From Melampsora larici-populina 98AG31 (taxonomy: Eukaryota > Basidiomycota > Pucciniomycetes > Pucciniales > Melampsoraceae), in assembly GCF_000204055.1 (NCBI RefSeq), contig NW_006768779.1, positions 1,235,709 through 1,299,708 on the forward strand: a stretch of 64,000 nucleotides of DNA, written 5' to 3'. Positions 44,914 to 56,416 of the stretch are shown one piece after another (the stretch's first letter is position 1; each line of letters begins with the position of its first letter). Under the pieces are notes generated by a model. That model made no database searches and was not told where the DNA came from. It was given only the letters and a program-made list of their open reading frames with translations. A program made the translations under genes and the position numbers.

Positions 44914-46267
44914 CGAGGTAAAAAATTTGGTTTGAATGTGGACCAGGTCTATGATGGTCCCCAGGTTTCAAGAAGTGCCATCCAAATGTATCCAGGCGGG
45001 CCCTGACACTGCACAAGTGCGTTGATCGGCCGCTACCCGTGTTTTGGGGGTCGGGGCTCAGCCTAAATCACATATACCATAGCAAATGCAAAAATATCGT
45101 TTCCACAGAAAGTTTCTAAAAGTTTGATCAATAGCTTCATGATATCATGCTAAAGATCTTAGGATTGAATCAAAATATCGTCCAACACAATAGATTTATG
45201 AGGCATCATGCTCACAGCTTCTTGTTTAAGACACGCAACAAACTAGTAGATGCCCAAAAATTGAAAGAGTGGTGATCATGAATGTCCAAGTCTTCAGATA
45301 GGAAGTCTGGTAGTTTTTTGTTTGTCCTGTTTTCTGCAAAATAACCAGTGTTCTGTGCAATATACTATGAGCAATCGTTTGTCTTGCAAAAGACCTCCCT
45401 GTAAAATTTTCCTTGGTTTGAGGAGCAGCACGTTTCTTATCATAGTGTTTGATTTCCAGGGGACGTCTAGGTTGATCACATTTTGCGAGCGCGCTTTGAG
45501 GGTGGAATTTGAAAGGGGAATCGATTTCATCCCATCGCTGATGTCTCACCAAGTCTAACTTCATCTATAACCCATTTCCCAGCGAGAAGTTTTTGGTTTG
45601 GTTTCGGAATATCAACTGGCAGATGGTTCAGACTCAGTCCTCCGAGCTCATTGAAGACATTAAGCCAAAGAAGTCTCTTCTGACTCATGTTGCAATCTAG
45701 TCAAGAGCTGAGACCTCTAGTGAGGTAAACTTTCCAAGTTTCTAAACTACAAGATAGGTAAAAAAATTCTTTCGGAAAAAGTTTTCTAGCGGAAAAATGC
45801 CAAGTTTGCTATAAATCCTCTCATTCTCGTGTCGTTCAAGCACTCAACTCCAGAGATCTCTCAACTTGATACCTGAATCAAATCACATTCAAATCTATCA
45901 TTATATCAACGTTCATTTTTGTCATTCACTAAACTTGCTTGAGTAATTGTGAGTCATTGTTGGCATCATGCTGATCTCCTGATGACATTACGCAGACTTG
46001 AGGTGTAAAAGCATAAATCTATCAGCCACATATACTGAGGATACCATAATTTAACTTGATAGATAATCAACTCAATCCACCACAAAACAAACCAACCTCC
46101 ACACACACCCGCTCCCGAACGCATTCCGTGAGTGATCATCCCATTTGTCGCGGAGCTCGCGGTTGATCAGTCTTATTGAAACTTTGACACATATTTGTTC
46201 AATGATAACTGATAGATTCATATAACCTTTTATATATTTTTGCTATAGTGCGATATCCATCATCACC
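44914..46267. other. Intergenic, no gene recognised
   Basis: A minus-strand 112-codon frame (45226-45564) is present, without motifs. A tttatatattttt tract at about 46228 is a possible TATA region for the small secreted protein at 46268. Confidence 0.4.
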
Positions 46268-46537
46268 ATGTTCGGAACACAATTAAGAAACATAATTCTA
46301 GTTTGCTTGATCTCGACTATTTCAATCGTACCCACGATGTGTAAAATCGCAGAGGATGGAGAAGAACTCATGGGATTTTCAAGGATCAGACCATCAACCA
46401 GCGAACTTGGTGCTGATGATGGATGGCGAAATTCTGAGTCAGGATGTGCCGCAATAGCTTGCAGTGGGATCACGGGGACAGCCAAATGCTATGCTCATGG
46501 TTGCTTCCTTGGTTGTGGGTCTGGCGTATGTATGTAG
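46268..46537 (+). CDS. Small secreted Cys-rich protein, 89 aa
   Basis: An N-terminal hydrophobic segment (NIILVCLISTISIVPTMC) fits a signal peptide. The mature part ends in a Cys-rich motif, CAAIACSGITGTAKC followed by C at HGC, LGC and VCM. That is six Cys within the last ~33 residues of the single-exon reading. The size, secretion signal and cysteines are typical of candidate secreted effectors in plant-pathogenic fungi. Alternatively, GTATGT just before the stop may be a donor: splicing to the AG at 46841-46842 would replace the last three residues by about 36 more, ending at a TAG at 46946. No homologous family is recognised. Confidence 0.5.
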   Translation: MFGTQLRNIILVCLISTISIVPTMCKIAEDGEELMGFSRIRPSTSELGADDGWRNSESGCAAIACSGITGTAKCYAHGCFLGCGSGVCM

Positions 46538-47323
46538 TATCATCATTGGTGTCCAGAGGTCATGAGCTGCTCAAAGTTCAAATTTATTAGTGGTTTTCTA
46601 CATAGTATTCAAGACTTTAGAAGATCATATATCTCGGAAAGAACTGTTGACCATTTCAAGGATCATAATCAAAGAACAGGATAAGATAAGAGCAAAGTCA
46701 TTGTACCTGGCTAGATGTTGTCTTCAATATTTGGGATATATATCATCTTGTGTTGCCATCTTGTCTGCTTTAAACACCAAGCTATTGACCTCATCTATTG
46801 ATCCTTTCCTTTATTGACCTCCGTAATACACTCATCGTAGGTAGAATGGGCTGCTATGGCATTTGCCTTTGGAGTGGGAGAGCTCCCGGCAGCAAATAGC
46901 ATTGGTCGGGTCACCTTTTCACGCAACCCTGACCTGGATGAGCTATAGCAGTCTCAAGGATGACATCCCAGACCAGCCCCTGACGCGCTCTCTCTTGGTG
47001 CATCTGTATGAACACACCGGGTGCATATTCCCAAAGAAAATGCAACCAAATTGCCAATCAATGAATCAAATATTGCACCAGGTGCGAGACATTTCAGAGT
47101 CTATACGTGGTAACGCAAAAGTTGAATTCGAAGATTGGGGCGACTTGTGGTAGCAGAGAGTGAGTGATGATTGGCACTGCAAGTAGTTCCTTACAGAGCT
47201 CGTCGGCTCCTAGGCACATGGTTTTCTTTTGGTCTTGATAACGTTAGCAACGAGAGACAGAACTCTCCGTCGAGGTATCCATGAATTTTCTAATACGCTT
47301 GATGGTAAGGTGAGATTTCGACG
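46538..47323. other. No separate gene recognised
   Basis: May contain an intron and last exon of the small secreted protein (acceptor near 46842). A downstream plus-strand frame at 46863-47153 has no motif. Confidence 0.35.
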
Positions 47324-49294
47324 TTGGAGATATCGAAAGGAGGCTTTTGCGTGAACGAGCCCTTCACGATGATTGGAGTACAGACTCGCATACATCACAA
47401 TTATAGCCCAGCTTTATATAGTGAAGTTGAAGCCCAGAACTTGAAACTGTCGACCAAGACTTTCCTTTGCGCTTCTCTTCCATCACATGCTCACGGCCTC
47501 CGGGAATTCTGTGATCGCCTTCTTGAGGCGTCTACATTCCCTCAGTCTTTGGTTTCCAACTTCTTGATCTTCAAGAGTTTAGAGGTTTGCTACTACAGCT
47601 TACCCATCCGACTTGTGACTTTACTTCAACCCCCAATTCATATTGAAAGAAATCAGATTGCAATCTCAAACAGTACTTCAAGGTTTATCAACGAGGAATC
47701 ATTGTGCAAAATTTCTGCTCAGCCAGAGTCTTATGCTACGGAACGTCAGGGATTAAATAAATGTGAGCACACTCGACCTCAACAAAATCTCCCTCTTGAT
47801 TGCATTCTTTCTGAGTCCTTCTTGGACAACACAGTGAAGCTGAACAGGATCATTCTTGTCATCTTTTTCGCAGATAAAGACTATCTTTTCAACATCAGTT
47901 GCAGATATCTTTCAGTGACATTGGATCGACACATTGTCCATATATTCAACCTTAACCCCAGACAACCAACATACCCATCACTTCTAACCAACACTTTGAT
48001 TGATAATTTGGAGGCTAACACAAAGTACAAAATGTCAAATAAAAATCGAATGAGAAAAGTAAGACATCTAGTAACACGAGGATCAAATTCCAATGTAATA
48101 AATGATGCTCTAAATGCGATTTTACCAACGCTCTCAACAAAAGATCGTGAAAGTGCAACACAAACCATAGATAAAGTGATAGAAAAAGTTCCGGAACTTA
48201 TAAAGAATAATAAAGCAGGCTCACCAGTAGTCAATTTAATAGATTCAGTAGTTAACTCACTAAAAGATCCAAAGGACAAAACAAACCAAAAAACACCACC
48301 ACCACCACCTCCTCCTAACCCAGTAAATGAACCTCATGGGGCTGCAAAAGTTGAAGCACCAGCAAAAAATAATCCCAAGCCTAGTCCTATTGAACAGAGC
48401 CCACCCCCTCAAGAACCCAAGGATCCAATCCAGACCCTTCCGCCTGAAGTGATGTCACCAACTCCAGAATCCGGGGATGCCTCAAACTCTTACGTTTCTG
48501 ATAACACTACTCCAAAAGACAAACCAGACAATAATGGTCAACCAGAAACACAGGATCCTGATATTTCAGAAAACCCTCAAGGAATTCAAGAATTGAAAGA
48601 AGAACCAAAGAAAGAAGAAACAATGAAAGAAGGACCTGTGAAAGAGTTGACAAAAGAGGCACCAGTACAGGAGGCACCGACAAAAGCGGAACTGGTAAAG
48701 GAGGCAGCATCAAAAGAAGCACCACCCAAAGAGGTCTCAAATCAACAAGAAATAAACCCAGTGAACAAAGACCTGAGAAATAAGCTAGATAAGGGGACTT
48801 CAGAATCACATGATCTACAGACAGGCCAGACAGCTTTAACAAATCAAACTAATAATCCAAGTTCAACAGAGACAGAAGGTCAAAAAACAATACAGGGATA
48901 CTCACAATCTGTATATTCAGCACAAGAAAACCAAAAGATTCCAACCATTCAACATTCAAATCCCACCATAGGATCTGGAGAAATAGCAGCAATCATTACC
49001 ATAATCTTCCTATTAATTTCAGGAATCATTAGTTTTATAATCTTACGTAGTAGGAAACGTCAAAATATAACTAAGGTGTTAATGTTTGAATCAGTACCAA
49101 AACCAAAACCTAACTCCAAAGCTGAAGTTGAAGTTAAAACTGAGAATCCTAAAAAATCTAGGATCTCTATTCCTCCTTTAATGAGAGAATTTTATGGGTT
49201 TCCTATACCTGGTTATCTTGAAAAAAGAAAATCAGAAAAGAAAACTCATAAAAAAAGAACTGTTGGTCATCATCATCATCATAATTTCGTTTAG
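47324..49294 (+). CDS. Single-pass membrane protein with Lys/Glu/Pro-rich region, up to 656 aa
   Basis: One open frame of 657 codons. The C-terminal half is clearly protein-like: a stretch beginning MSNKNRMRKVRHLV, a poly-Pro run, a long K/E/P-rich segment with imperfect KEAPV-type repeats, a transmembrane helix (AAIITIIFLLISGIISFIIL), and a basic tail ending HHHHHNFV. The topology would place the Lys/Glu/Pro-rich part outside and the basic tail in the cytosol. The first 236 codons are open but not recognisable. The real start could be ATG 48032 (421 residues), with C/A-rich leader-like sequence before it, or an upstream exon with a signal peptide. Function is unknown. Confidence 0.5.
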   Translation: MEISKGGFCVNEPFTMIGVQTRIHHNYSPALYSEVEAQNLKLSTKTFLCASLPSHAHGLREFCDRLLEASTFPQSLVSNFLIFKSLEVCYYSLPIRLVTLLQPPIHIERNQIAISNSTSRFINEESLCKISAQPESYATERQGLNKCEHTRPQQNLPLDCILSESFLDNTVKLNRIILVIFFADKDYLFNISCRYLSVTLDRHIVHIFNLNPRQPTYPSLLTNTLIDNLEANTKYKMSNKNRMRKVRHLVTRGSNSNVINDALNAILPTLSTKDRESATQTIDKVIEKVPELIKNNKAGSPVVNLIDSVVNSLKDPKDKTNQKTPPPPPPPNPVNEPHGAAKVEAPAKNNPKPSPIEQSPPPQEPKDPIQTLPPEVMSPTPESGDASNSYVSDNTTPKDKPDNNGQPETQDPDISENPQGIQELKEEPKKEETMKEGPVKELTKEAPVQEAPTKAELVKEAASKEAPPKEVSNQQEINPVNKDLRNKLDKGTSESHDLQTGQTALTNQTNNPSSTETEGQKTIQGYSQSVYSAQENQKIPTIQHSNPTIGSGEIAAIITIIFLLISGIISFIILRSRKRQNITKVLMFESVPKPKPNSKAEVEVKTENPKKSRISIPPLMREFYGFPIPGYLEKRKSEKKTHKKRTVGHHHHHNFV

Positions 49295-49914
49295 AGTGGA
49301 AAAACAAACGGAAAAAAATCTATTGTTCAATCTATGTAATTCAAAGTCCATGTGTTCATAATTTTTCTTTTGGGGTACTGCATCTAAAATGTGTGTTCCA
49401 TTCATCCTTTGAGGAGTACAAGTTCAAGTCAGAGGGGATCTAGTAGATATATGGTAGTGCCTTGTAATTTTAACTCTCTGTAACTAGCAGTTAATTAACC
49501 TACTCTGGCAAGTCCTACCACAGTGGGATACTTTTCTTCCCCTGAGACTAGTGAACCATTTTGAGTGTGGTGTATGGCTAGTCCCAAGAGAGGTGAGATC
49601 ATATGGGGACTAAAGCCGCATCCTAGAATCACCAACCCCAGGTCAAGAACAGGCCTGAGAAGATTATACTTCTCAACCCCCTGAAACCACAAAGGCTCAG
49701 AGTTGTGAGCATTGAGAATTCAAGCACCCAACCTTTGCTACTGAGTGATAACCCTCATGTACCAACCTTACATGCCTGAGGTGTGACTTGATCCTCTAGT
49801 ATCCTCTACCCAATTGACAAAAGAGGACTGGGAGGGACCTAGACCATTAACCATATGTCTTCTACACTTAACAACAGCTCTTTACATCATCAAGCTGTTG
49901 CTGTCATGACAGGT
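49295..49914. other. 3' flank, no gene recognised
   Basis: Downstream of the membrane-protein frame, with no motif. Confidence 0.4.
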
Positions 49915-50230
49915 TTTTTGAGTAGTGCAAATTCAAAATTGCTTGATTTGTCAAAATCACTGCTGAGATGTCCGAGTTAGTCCAAGGAGCCAGATTTAAG
50001 AATGCAGCACTGTTGTGCATCATGATTCCTGGTAGGGAAACCTGTGTGGGTTCGAACCCCACTCCCAGCATCTTTTTGCTTGGCCTTTGAACCCATGCAG
50101 GTTTTCCTACCAGGAATTATGGTGCACTCCCAGCATCTTTCTTTGCCCTCAAACCCGTGCAGGCTTCCCTGTCAGCAATTATGATGCACTCCCAGCATCT
50201 TTTTTTGCCTTGTTTTTTGAGTAGTGCGGA
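49915..50230. repeat. Direct and tandem repeats with a tRNA-like B box
   Basis: Units beginning cactcccagcatctttnttt occur at 50060, 50125 and 50187 (65 and 62 bases apart). A flanking ttttttgagtagtgc is duplicated at about 49916 and 50214. A perfect B-box string ggttcgaaccc with a 5-bp T-stem lies at 50049-50064. The inner stretch cctggtaggg...ttcctaccagg is also inverted. This may be a tRNA-derived or composite repeat. Confidence 0.55.
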
Positions 50231-51208
50231 TATGAAATTGCTCAACATGATATAGTCACCACTGAAGTGTCTGATGATCGTGATGCTGACACATTCTTTG
50301 GGGTATTGCATGATTGAGTAAGTGGTTTTCACTTGCTCAATCTGCTGCTGCAGAGTCTTGGCATAGCAATCAGCCAAAATTTCTACAGTGGGGACCAGTA
50401 CTGGTCCTTCAAGCTAGAGTGGAAGGACAAGTCAATTATTTTCCTGTTTTCCAAGAGAGACAACAGCTTCAAGACTCACTATTCTATATCAGAACACTCT
50501 CAAAGGGCCAGTGAGTGACTGTTTCATGGATTGATTGATGAATTGAAGGATGGATTGATTGATTGATGAATTGATGGATCAATGATTGGTTGCCCCAACT
50601 TCAAGTGCTCAGTTTGGTCTTGTGTGGTTTGGGTTACAGATTGCAATTCAATCCGCAATGCAAAAGTTGGTAATTTGCTTGGCCCATGAGCTGATTACTC
50701 CTAACTGTGGGTATCTGAAAGGTGATGTGTAGTGGAAAATTTCACAATCCCCTTTCAGCTTCAGCACAACACCTTCAAGATCAAACATTGGACATCAAAC
50801 TACTCAACTCTTAATTGAAAAGGAATCACCTTGATCAAACAATCCTTTAAAAAGTTCATACCTTTATAGCTCATGTTCAAATACATTGGATACCCAAACA
50901 ACATCAACAGGAAGAGGTTCAGAACCAGCTTGATGATTCTACTTCATGAAATCAGAGGTATCAGGTATCAGTACTAATCAATACAATGACTATTCATCCA
51001 AAACCTTTTCCACCAACTTCCAAATGTGGTACACTTTCAAAAAATGCTTTCTCTCAGTCTTCAGACCAAAGACTTCATGTACCATGGTATTCAACTCTCT
51101 TATAGCATTCATCCACCCTGCCCCTTGAAATTTTGGTGATTTTGGCTGCTATAGTTTTGATGATGTTGATCATATCTTCTATCAGGTTGATTTTGAGACA
51201 CATGAGTA
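50231..51208. other. No gene recognised
   Basis: Short frames only. A gattgatgaattga low-complexity run occurs at 50520-50585. Confidence 0.4.
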
Positions 51209-51900
51209 TTACCCATGTGGTTTGAGTGTGGTGTTGGCACAGGAGGTCAATAAGTCAGGTGAGATGACATGTTGGGTTGATGAAGATTGTGATGGAATGT
51301 TGAAGACAACATGGATTGATATGGAAGTGGTGGATGGGGTGGTCTTGCAGGCAGAGGATGAACCAATTGTGGTTGTAGTTGCAGTTGTAGGCCCTTGAAC
51401 ATGGCAAACTGATTTTGGATCAATTGTTGGGGGGTTGTCTTCATTGTCATAACCATATTCATGTGAAGGTTTCATAATGTGGTAACCTACCAATGAGGAT
51501 CAACAACTTCAGTGAGAAAAGCAGCTTGATCTGATGGAAAGAAGAACATTGCTTACTTGGCTGGATCAATAGCCATTGGAGATCCAAAACCAGTCATGAT
51601 CAAGAGCATCTTCAGCAGTCAATCTCTTACTTGCATCCAGCAAGAGAAGTTTATCTAGAAGATCAGTGAGTTCAGATGAGATAAGTTGATATTCCTCTTG
51701 TACTCTCCTAGGCTTATAAGCCCAAGATCAAATGCCTTTATGCAGCCTGGTAAACTTTCCCACCCAGGCATTGAGTCAATAGTCAGACTGCCACACAACC
51801 TAAGCCAAAAAAGACCATGGAAAGACTTAGTTTACAATCCCTGATGCATTACTTGAAACAACACCAGCAATCATACCTGAAAATTGTTTCACATTGATTG
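51209..51900 (-). pseudogene. CDK-type kinase C-terminal fragment (CTDK1/CDK12-like)
   Basis: In shifting minus-strand frames the order of motifs matches the C-lobe end of a transcriptional cyclin-dependent kinase: LCGSLTIDSMPGWESLPG, then SELTDLLDKLLLLDASKR and LTAEDALDHDWFW, then SPMAIDPAK and MKPSHEYGYD. A frame change separates DHDWFW from SPMAIDPAK. No catalytic HRD or DFG region is found upstream within the window. I read it as a truncated, decayed copy of a CTD kinase gene. The downstream Ser/Thr-rich frame (51209-51493) continues the usual tail. Confidence 0.6.
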
Positions 51901-51973
51901 ACCTCACTGTTGCCTCTCAGGATGGGACCACCATGATCACACAATTGACATACATGCTATCCCCCTGGAAAGT

Positions 51974-52391
51974 GTGGATCCATCTCCCTCTTCTCTACAG
52001 AACAAGTTTGAATCTCTGCCCGCTATACAGTGCAAGATTGAAGATCATCGATTTATCATGACTCCAAGGCCAAACCAGTCCGTTACTCACCATATGTCAC
52101 CGATAGATCAAGCTGTTATAAATTCTTTGTGTCCTGTAGCCCTATCAGAGTTGTCTTGGTTGCAAAACTCAACACGTAGGGCAAGTGACCAGCATGGAAA
52201 GTTTTGGATCTCCGTCACAATCACCGGTCATGTCTGACACAGAGCGTAAAAAACGTGATAAACATTGCCAACATCTGCAGATGACTTACAAAGACTCCTA
52301 TGCTATGGACCAACAGCCGCAGCCAAATAGTCTATTTGAGAAAATCAAGGGGCCATCAGGCCAACTGGATGAACCAATTCAGCTTGATTGA
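51974..52391 (+). pseudogene. Possible gene fragment in two overlapping frames
   Basis: Two plus-strand frames (51974-52237 and 52185-52391) have protein-like composition. The second carries a Ser/Pro cluster (GSPSQSPVMSDTERKKRD) and ends at a stop at 52389-52391. A frameshift or missed intron near 52190 would join them. No family is recognised, so the call is weak. Confidence 0.25.
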
Positions 52392-55097
52392 TCACCTCTG
52401 ACTAACTTCCTATTACACACCAATTTTTTTTGTCATCTTTCTTTGTCTCATTGTTGTTTTTAAATTGATATTTAAAACTTAAATTTATTGAGCCTTGGAC
52501 TTTGTTTTAGCGTAGTTAAGATCTCATATTTCAGGAGAGTGAAAAGACCCAAAATAAATGGAACAATATCTGGATCATTCCTTGCCAAAAGGTGTCTGAC
52601 AAGAGAGAATGAATGAATGTATTTTATATTTGCTCCAGTAGGTGGTTCTGAGGTGTCTAATTTCTTTTAATGACCATGATGGGTGTTTAATTCAATCACA
52701 TTGTTCATTTGAAGGCCAGATGCTTGTTGAATCCATATCAAGTTCATTTGATGAATCTTTGATATGCTCCCATTCCATGTTGGATTTTCTGGAATGCTTA
52801 CCAATGGGTTGGATTGGATTTGAGGTTTTTATATGTCATAATAGAAATGTAGTGAAAATTCAAGGCTACATGAAATTTGCTCATTATAAATTTTGACCAG
52901 ATTTTAATAACATTTTTTTACCAAATGACATGAAGTATTCCCAACACCACTCATCAAAAGATACAGTGGTTTGTGATTTGGTTCCGGAGCCAAAGATCTT
53001 GATTTATGTGATGTTGTGTTTGAATGAATGATGGCGGAGGAATTCATTGCAATTGGCTGCATTTCATTTGTATCATTCCTTCTCTGTGCACCCGGTCATC
53101 ACAAAGCATCTTTTGGGTGGGTCACCTTTCCATTCACCTTTTCATTGTTTCTGGAAACGGACCAATGACTTGTGTTGTTGATTTTGATTGAACAAAACAT
53201 GATCATTTTCCAAGGTCTGAGCTTCATGCCGCCGGTGATTTTTTATGAATTTTAGCCATCTCTATGCTGCCGTTATTTGCAGGACCATTATTTGAGTCCA
53301 AATCATGCACTAAAAAGTCAAAATTTCACTGCACACAATGGAAAGATTCATGCAAGTATTGATGGAGTCAACCGGTGAAAGTTGTGCAACTATCTCCTCA
53401 AGCACTCAAAAGCTTGTCCTCTTCTTCTTCTTCTTCTTCTTCTTCTTCTGATATGATGATGTACCACTTCCTTCTTCTTCTTCTTCATCACTCATGTAAT
53501 CTAATACCATCTTCTTTGTTACAGACTTCTTCCACACCCTTCTTCACATCACAATTCTACTACAAAGTACTTAGCTTGTTCAAGGTTTTAGTACTCGGGA
53601 GCGTAACAGTATCAGTCTTATCCTGAGACTCTCTCGCTCTGAGACTCTCTCTGAGACTCTCTGAGCTACAGAAATTAGTGGCTTTCTGTACACCCGTCAT
53701 ACAGTGTGGTCAAGAGTGGTGGCTGTGGTGGCACTCCATTCATAGTTCATTATTGATTCGTTTCTTCATCCTAAATATCTTGTGGCTGCACGATCAATGT
53801 AAGAATGGATGATAGAAAGATAAATTGAAATTTGAGGTTTTTTGTCATTTTCATGTTCAATGTGATCAGACTCAGAGCGACTTCAAGATGAACTTCAATA
53901 ATCTGTTCCTCAGCATTTCCATCCTATATTGTTAAGCTCAGCTTCTAATCTCAGAATTGAAAACAATCCAACTTGGCATCTCCCTCTTATTGGCCAATGA
54001 AGCTAATCTTATAAGTTTTCACAATCAAATTTGACCGTTCGATTATCTGGCTCATTACCTTCTATCGTTTATACTGCCACTTGAAATGATATTTTTGAAG
54101 CTCTAGATCCTTGTAATGGCTCTTGACCTTTATGACCATGTGGCTAACAGCGCGGTGAATTTTACAAAGCTTGTTTTTCAAAAGGAACTACAAAGATATC
54201 TTGAATAGTTTTCTTTTATCATTCAGAATTATACTGTTGTTTTATTTTGGAGCAATTAATTATTTTAATCTTCTTTATATCATTTCTTTTGCTTTACTCA
54301 ATTTGTGTCTTGGTGGGTCTACTTTTCACAGAGCTTATGCAACTTCTTCTTACCCAACCACTTGATTTGATGTTTTACACAAATTAATGTAGGTTCCTTT
54401 TTCTTGACTTGGCCTTTGCTTCCTACAAAAAACACCTTTGTAGACGCCCGGAATTTCAGAGAATAAAAAACGCACCACTCAAGAAGAAATTGTACTATCC
54501 CTGTATGTGCCAGGTATTGTCTCAGGGAGTCTCAGTGAAAGACTGATACCGCAACTCTCCGAAGTACTCAGAGGTTGTCCATTGAAATGTTTGTACACAA
54601 CTGATCATCCAAACCTGGCTCTCTTATTGATCCTACCCTTCTTTCTCTTTCTTCTACCTGCTCTTTCAAACACAGAACATACACCTTCTTCTTCTCTTCT
54701 CAAAGTTTTGATACTTCCAAAATCTTCTTAGAATGAAACAAATTGATCATCTTCACAAAGTACTTAATACAAAGAAGGGCTCAAATCTAATCATGTATCT
54801 GAGAGAATTCAATTTTGAAATTTTGTAAATTTCTCAAGAGTTTTTTTCTATGTAGAGAAGATGTTTCTATGTACTTCCAGGAGTTCCAGGAGTCAGCATC
54901 TTTTAAGAGTGAGCAAAGAAGATGAATCTTTTCCTCTTTCTCTGTCTTCCAAAATCCCTGGACAACATCTCCTGACCTCAAAACACCTTTGATCTCTCAG
55001 CTGTACCTTTCACTCCTTCTTCTCTCAAGAATGAAATTCAGTGTGTACCATCACAGGCTTAAAAGTTGAAACCCTGCCAATCTTTTGAAATTTGGTA
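52392..55097. other. Repeat-rich intergenic DNA; no gene
   Basis: Contains a (ttc)n run at 53417-53450 and an inverted repeat: agtactcgggagcgtaacagtatcagtctt at 53590 against its approximate complement around 54545-54568, each next to tandem gagactctct units. No coding region is supported. Confidence 0.4.
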
Positions 55098-56416
55098 CAG
55101 TGGGTGATCAAAAAGCTACAGTTTTTTCAAAAAAATAAAAATAAAAATACATTTTTTTATAACATTTAATGATTAATAGTAATTTTACAAATGATGTTTC
55201 TGATGTAAATAGATGAAAAGGATTGTAAGCATCTTGTCTATCTGTAGATATGACAAAATAAACATACCTTGTCATTCAACAAATATATGAGCATGTTTCA
55301 CCAGCGTGTTGATTTACCCATGGCTTCAAGAACAGCTTTGATTCAATCAGGCATTGATGATACTAAGTGCTCAAGTTTTTCAGAGGGGATAGCCTTCCAT
55401 GCATTTGATATTATGGTAGGTATAGTTTTAAGTGTAGGGATTGGATCTGTATCTGAGACCGTATGTTTGAGGTTGGACCAGATATTTTCAATTGGATTGA
55501 GATCTGGTGATTGAGGTGGCCAAATTAACTTGACAATGTCTCTTTCATCACGCCAATTAGATGTAAGTTTGGAGTTATGTATTGGTGCATTATCTGCCAT
55601 CAAAATTAGACCATGTGCCTCTGGTGAATTCTCGAAGAATTGTCCAATGACAGGTTCACATACTTGATTGATGTATGATTCAGAATTCATTCTGCCTGAG
55701 TCCAATACCACTAGATCAAGCTTAGTTCCAGCATATAATCCACCCCATACCATCACACTTGAACGACCTGATTTGTGAGAAGCAACTAAACAGTTTGATT
55801 GATACTTTTCTTTAGATTTTTGTCGGACATGCACACTGCCGTATGATTTTCCCACGTCAAACGTTGATTCATCTGTCCAAATTACTGATCTCCAATCTTC
55901 AACTGTCCAATCTTTATGGTGCTTTGCAAACTCAAGACGGTCATGAATATGTTGAGCATTTAAGTATGGCTTGACCGCAGCCACTTGAGAGTTATATCCG
56001 AGGTTTCTCAACGAACGTTGAATGGTGCACTTGCCCACTTTAGTAGTTGATTTTTTGGTAAGCTGATCAGTAGTTGATCTTCGTGACCATTTGATATCTT
56101 GGATCAGATGTTGGTGATCACGACTAGTCAAAATTCTAGGGCGTCCTGATGGTTTCTTCCGTTCAACAGAGCCAGATAGCTTGAACTTTGAAACTACAGT
56201 TTGAACTGTGCTGGCTGATAGACCACATTCTCGAGCAATATCCATGTTTCTTGCTTTAAGAAAATTCATTCCAATGATTTGGTTTTTGACTTCAGATGTA
56301 AGCGGCTACATGGTGAGAATATGAGAGGTGATGGTCAACAAGGAGAGCTGTGAATTTTGAAATTTGATTGATTGATTTTTTCAAAAAAAAAACCGTAGCT
56401 TTTTGATCACCCACTG
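55098..56416 (-). mobile_element. Tc1-type DNA transposon, 1319 bp
   Basis: Terminal inverted repeats begin CAGTGGGTGATCAAAAAGC and match at both ends for about 30 bases with one visible difference (ctacag versus ctacgg) before T/A-rich tracts. TA flanks both ends (55096-55097 and 56417-56418), the Tc1 target. One transposase frame fills the interior on the minus strand. Confidence 0.92.
55298..56311 (-). pseudogene. Tc1 DD34E transposase, two point stops
   Basis: The frame from 56269 to 55343 encodes 308 aa: paired helix-turn-helix N-terminus (IARECGLSASTVQTVVSKFK, then SGRPRILT), and catalytic Asp in IWTDESTF, Asp in LMADNAPIH and Glu in LNPIENIWS. Exactly 34 residues lie between the second Asp and the Glu. 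Two nonsense changes are seen. The likely native ATG at 56309-56311 is followed at once by TAG (56306-56308), and a TGA at 55343-55345 cuts the tail 15 codons before a second stop at 55298-55300. The catalytic core is uninterrupted, so internal initiation at the Met at 56269 could still give a nearly full protein. Activity is uncertain. Confidence 0.88.

Noticed and set aside
47881..48279. Minus-strand 132-codon frame
   Set aside because: It lies antisense to the membrane-protein frame and has no motif of its own.
50049..50075. Possible tRNA gene
   Set aside because: Only a T arm is present; no matching acceptor 5' strand, D arm or anticodon arm upstream.
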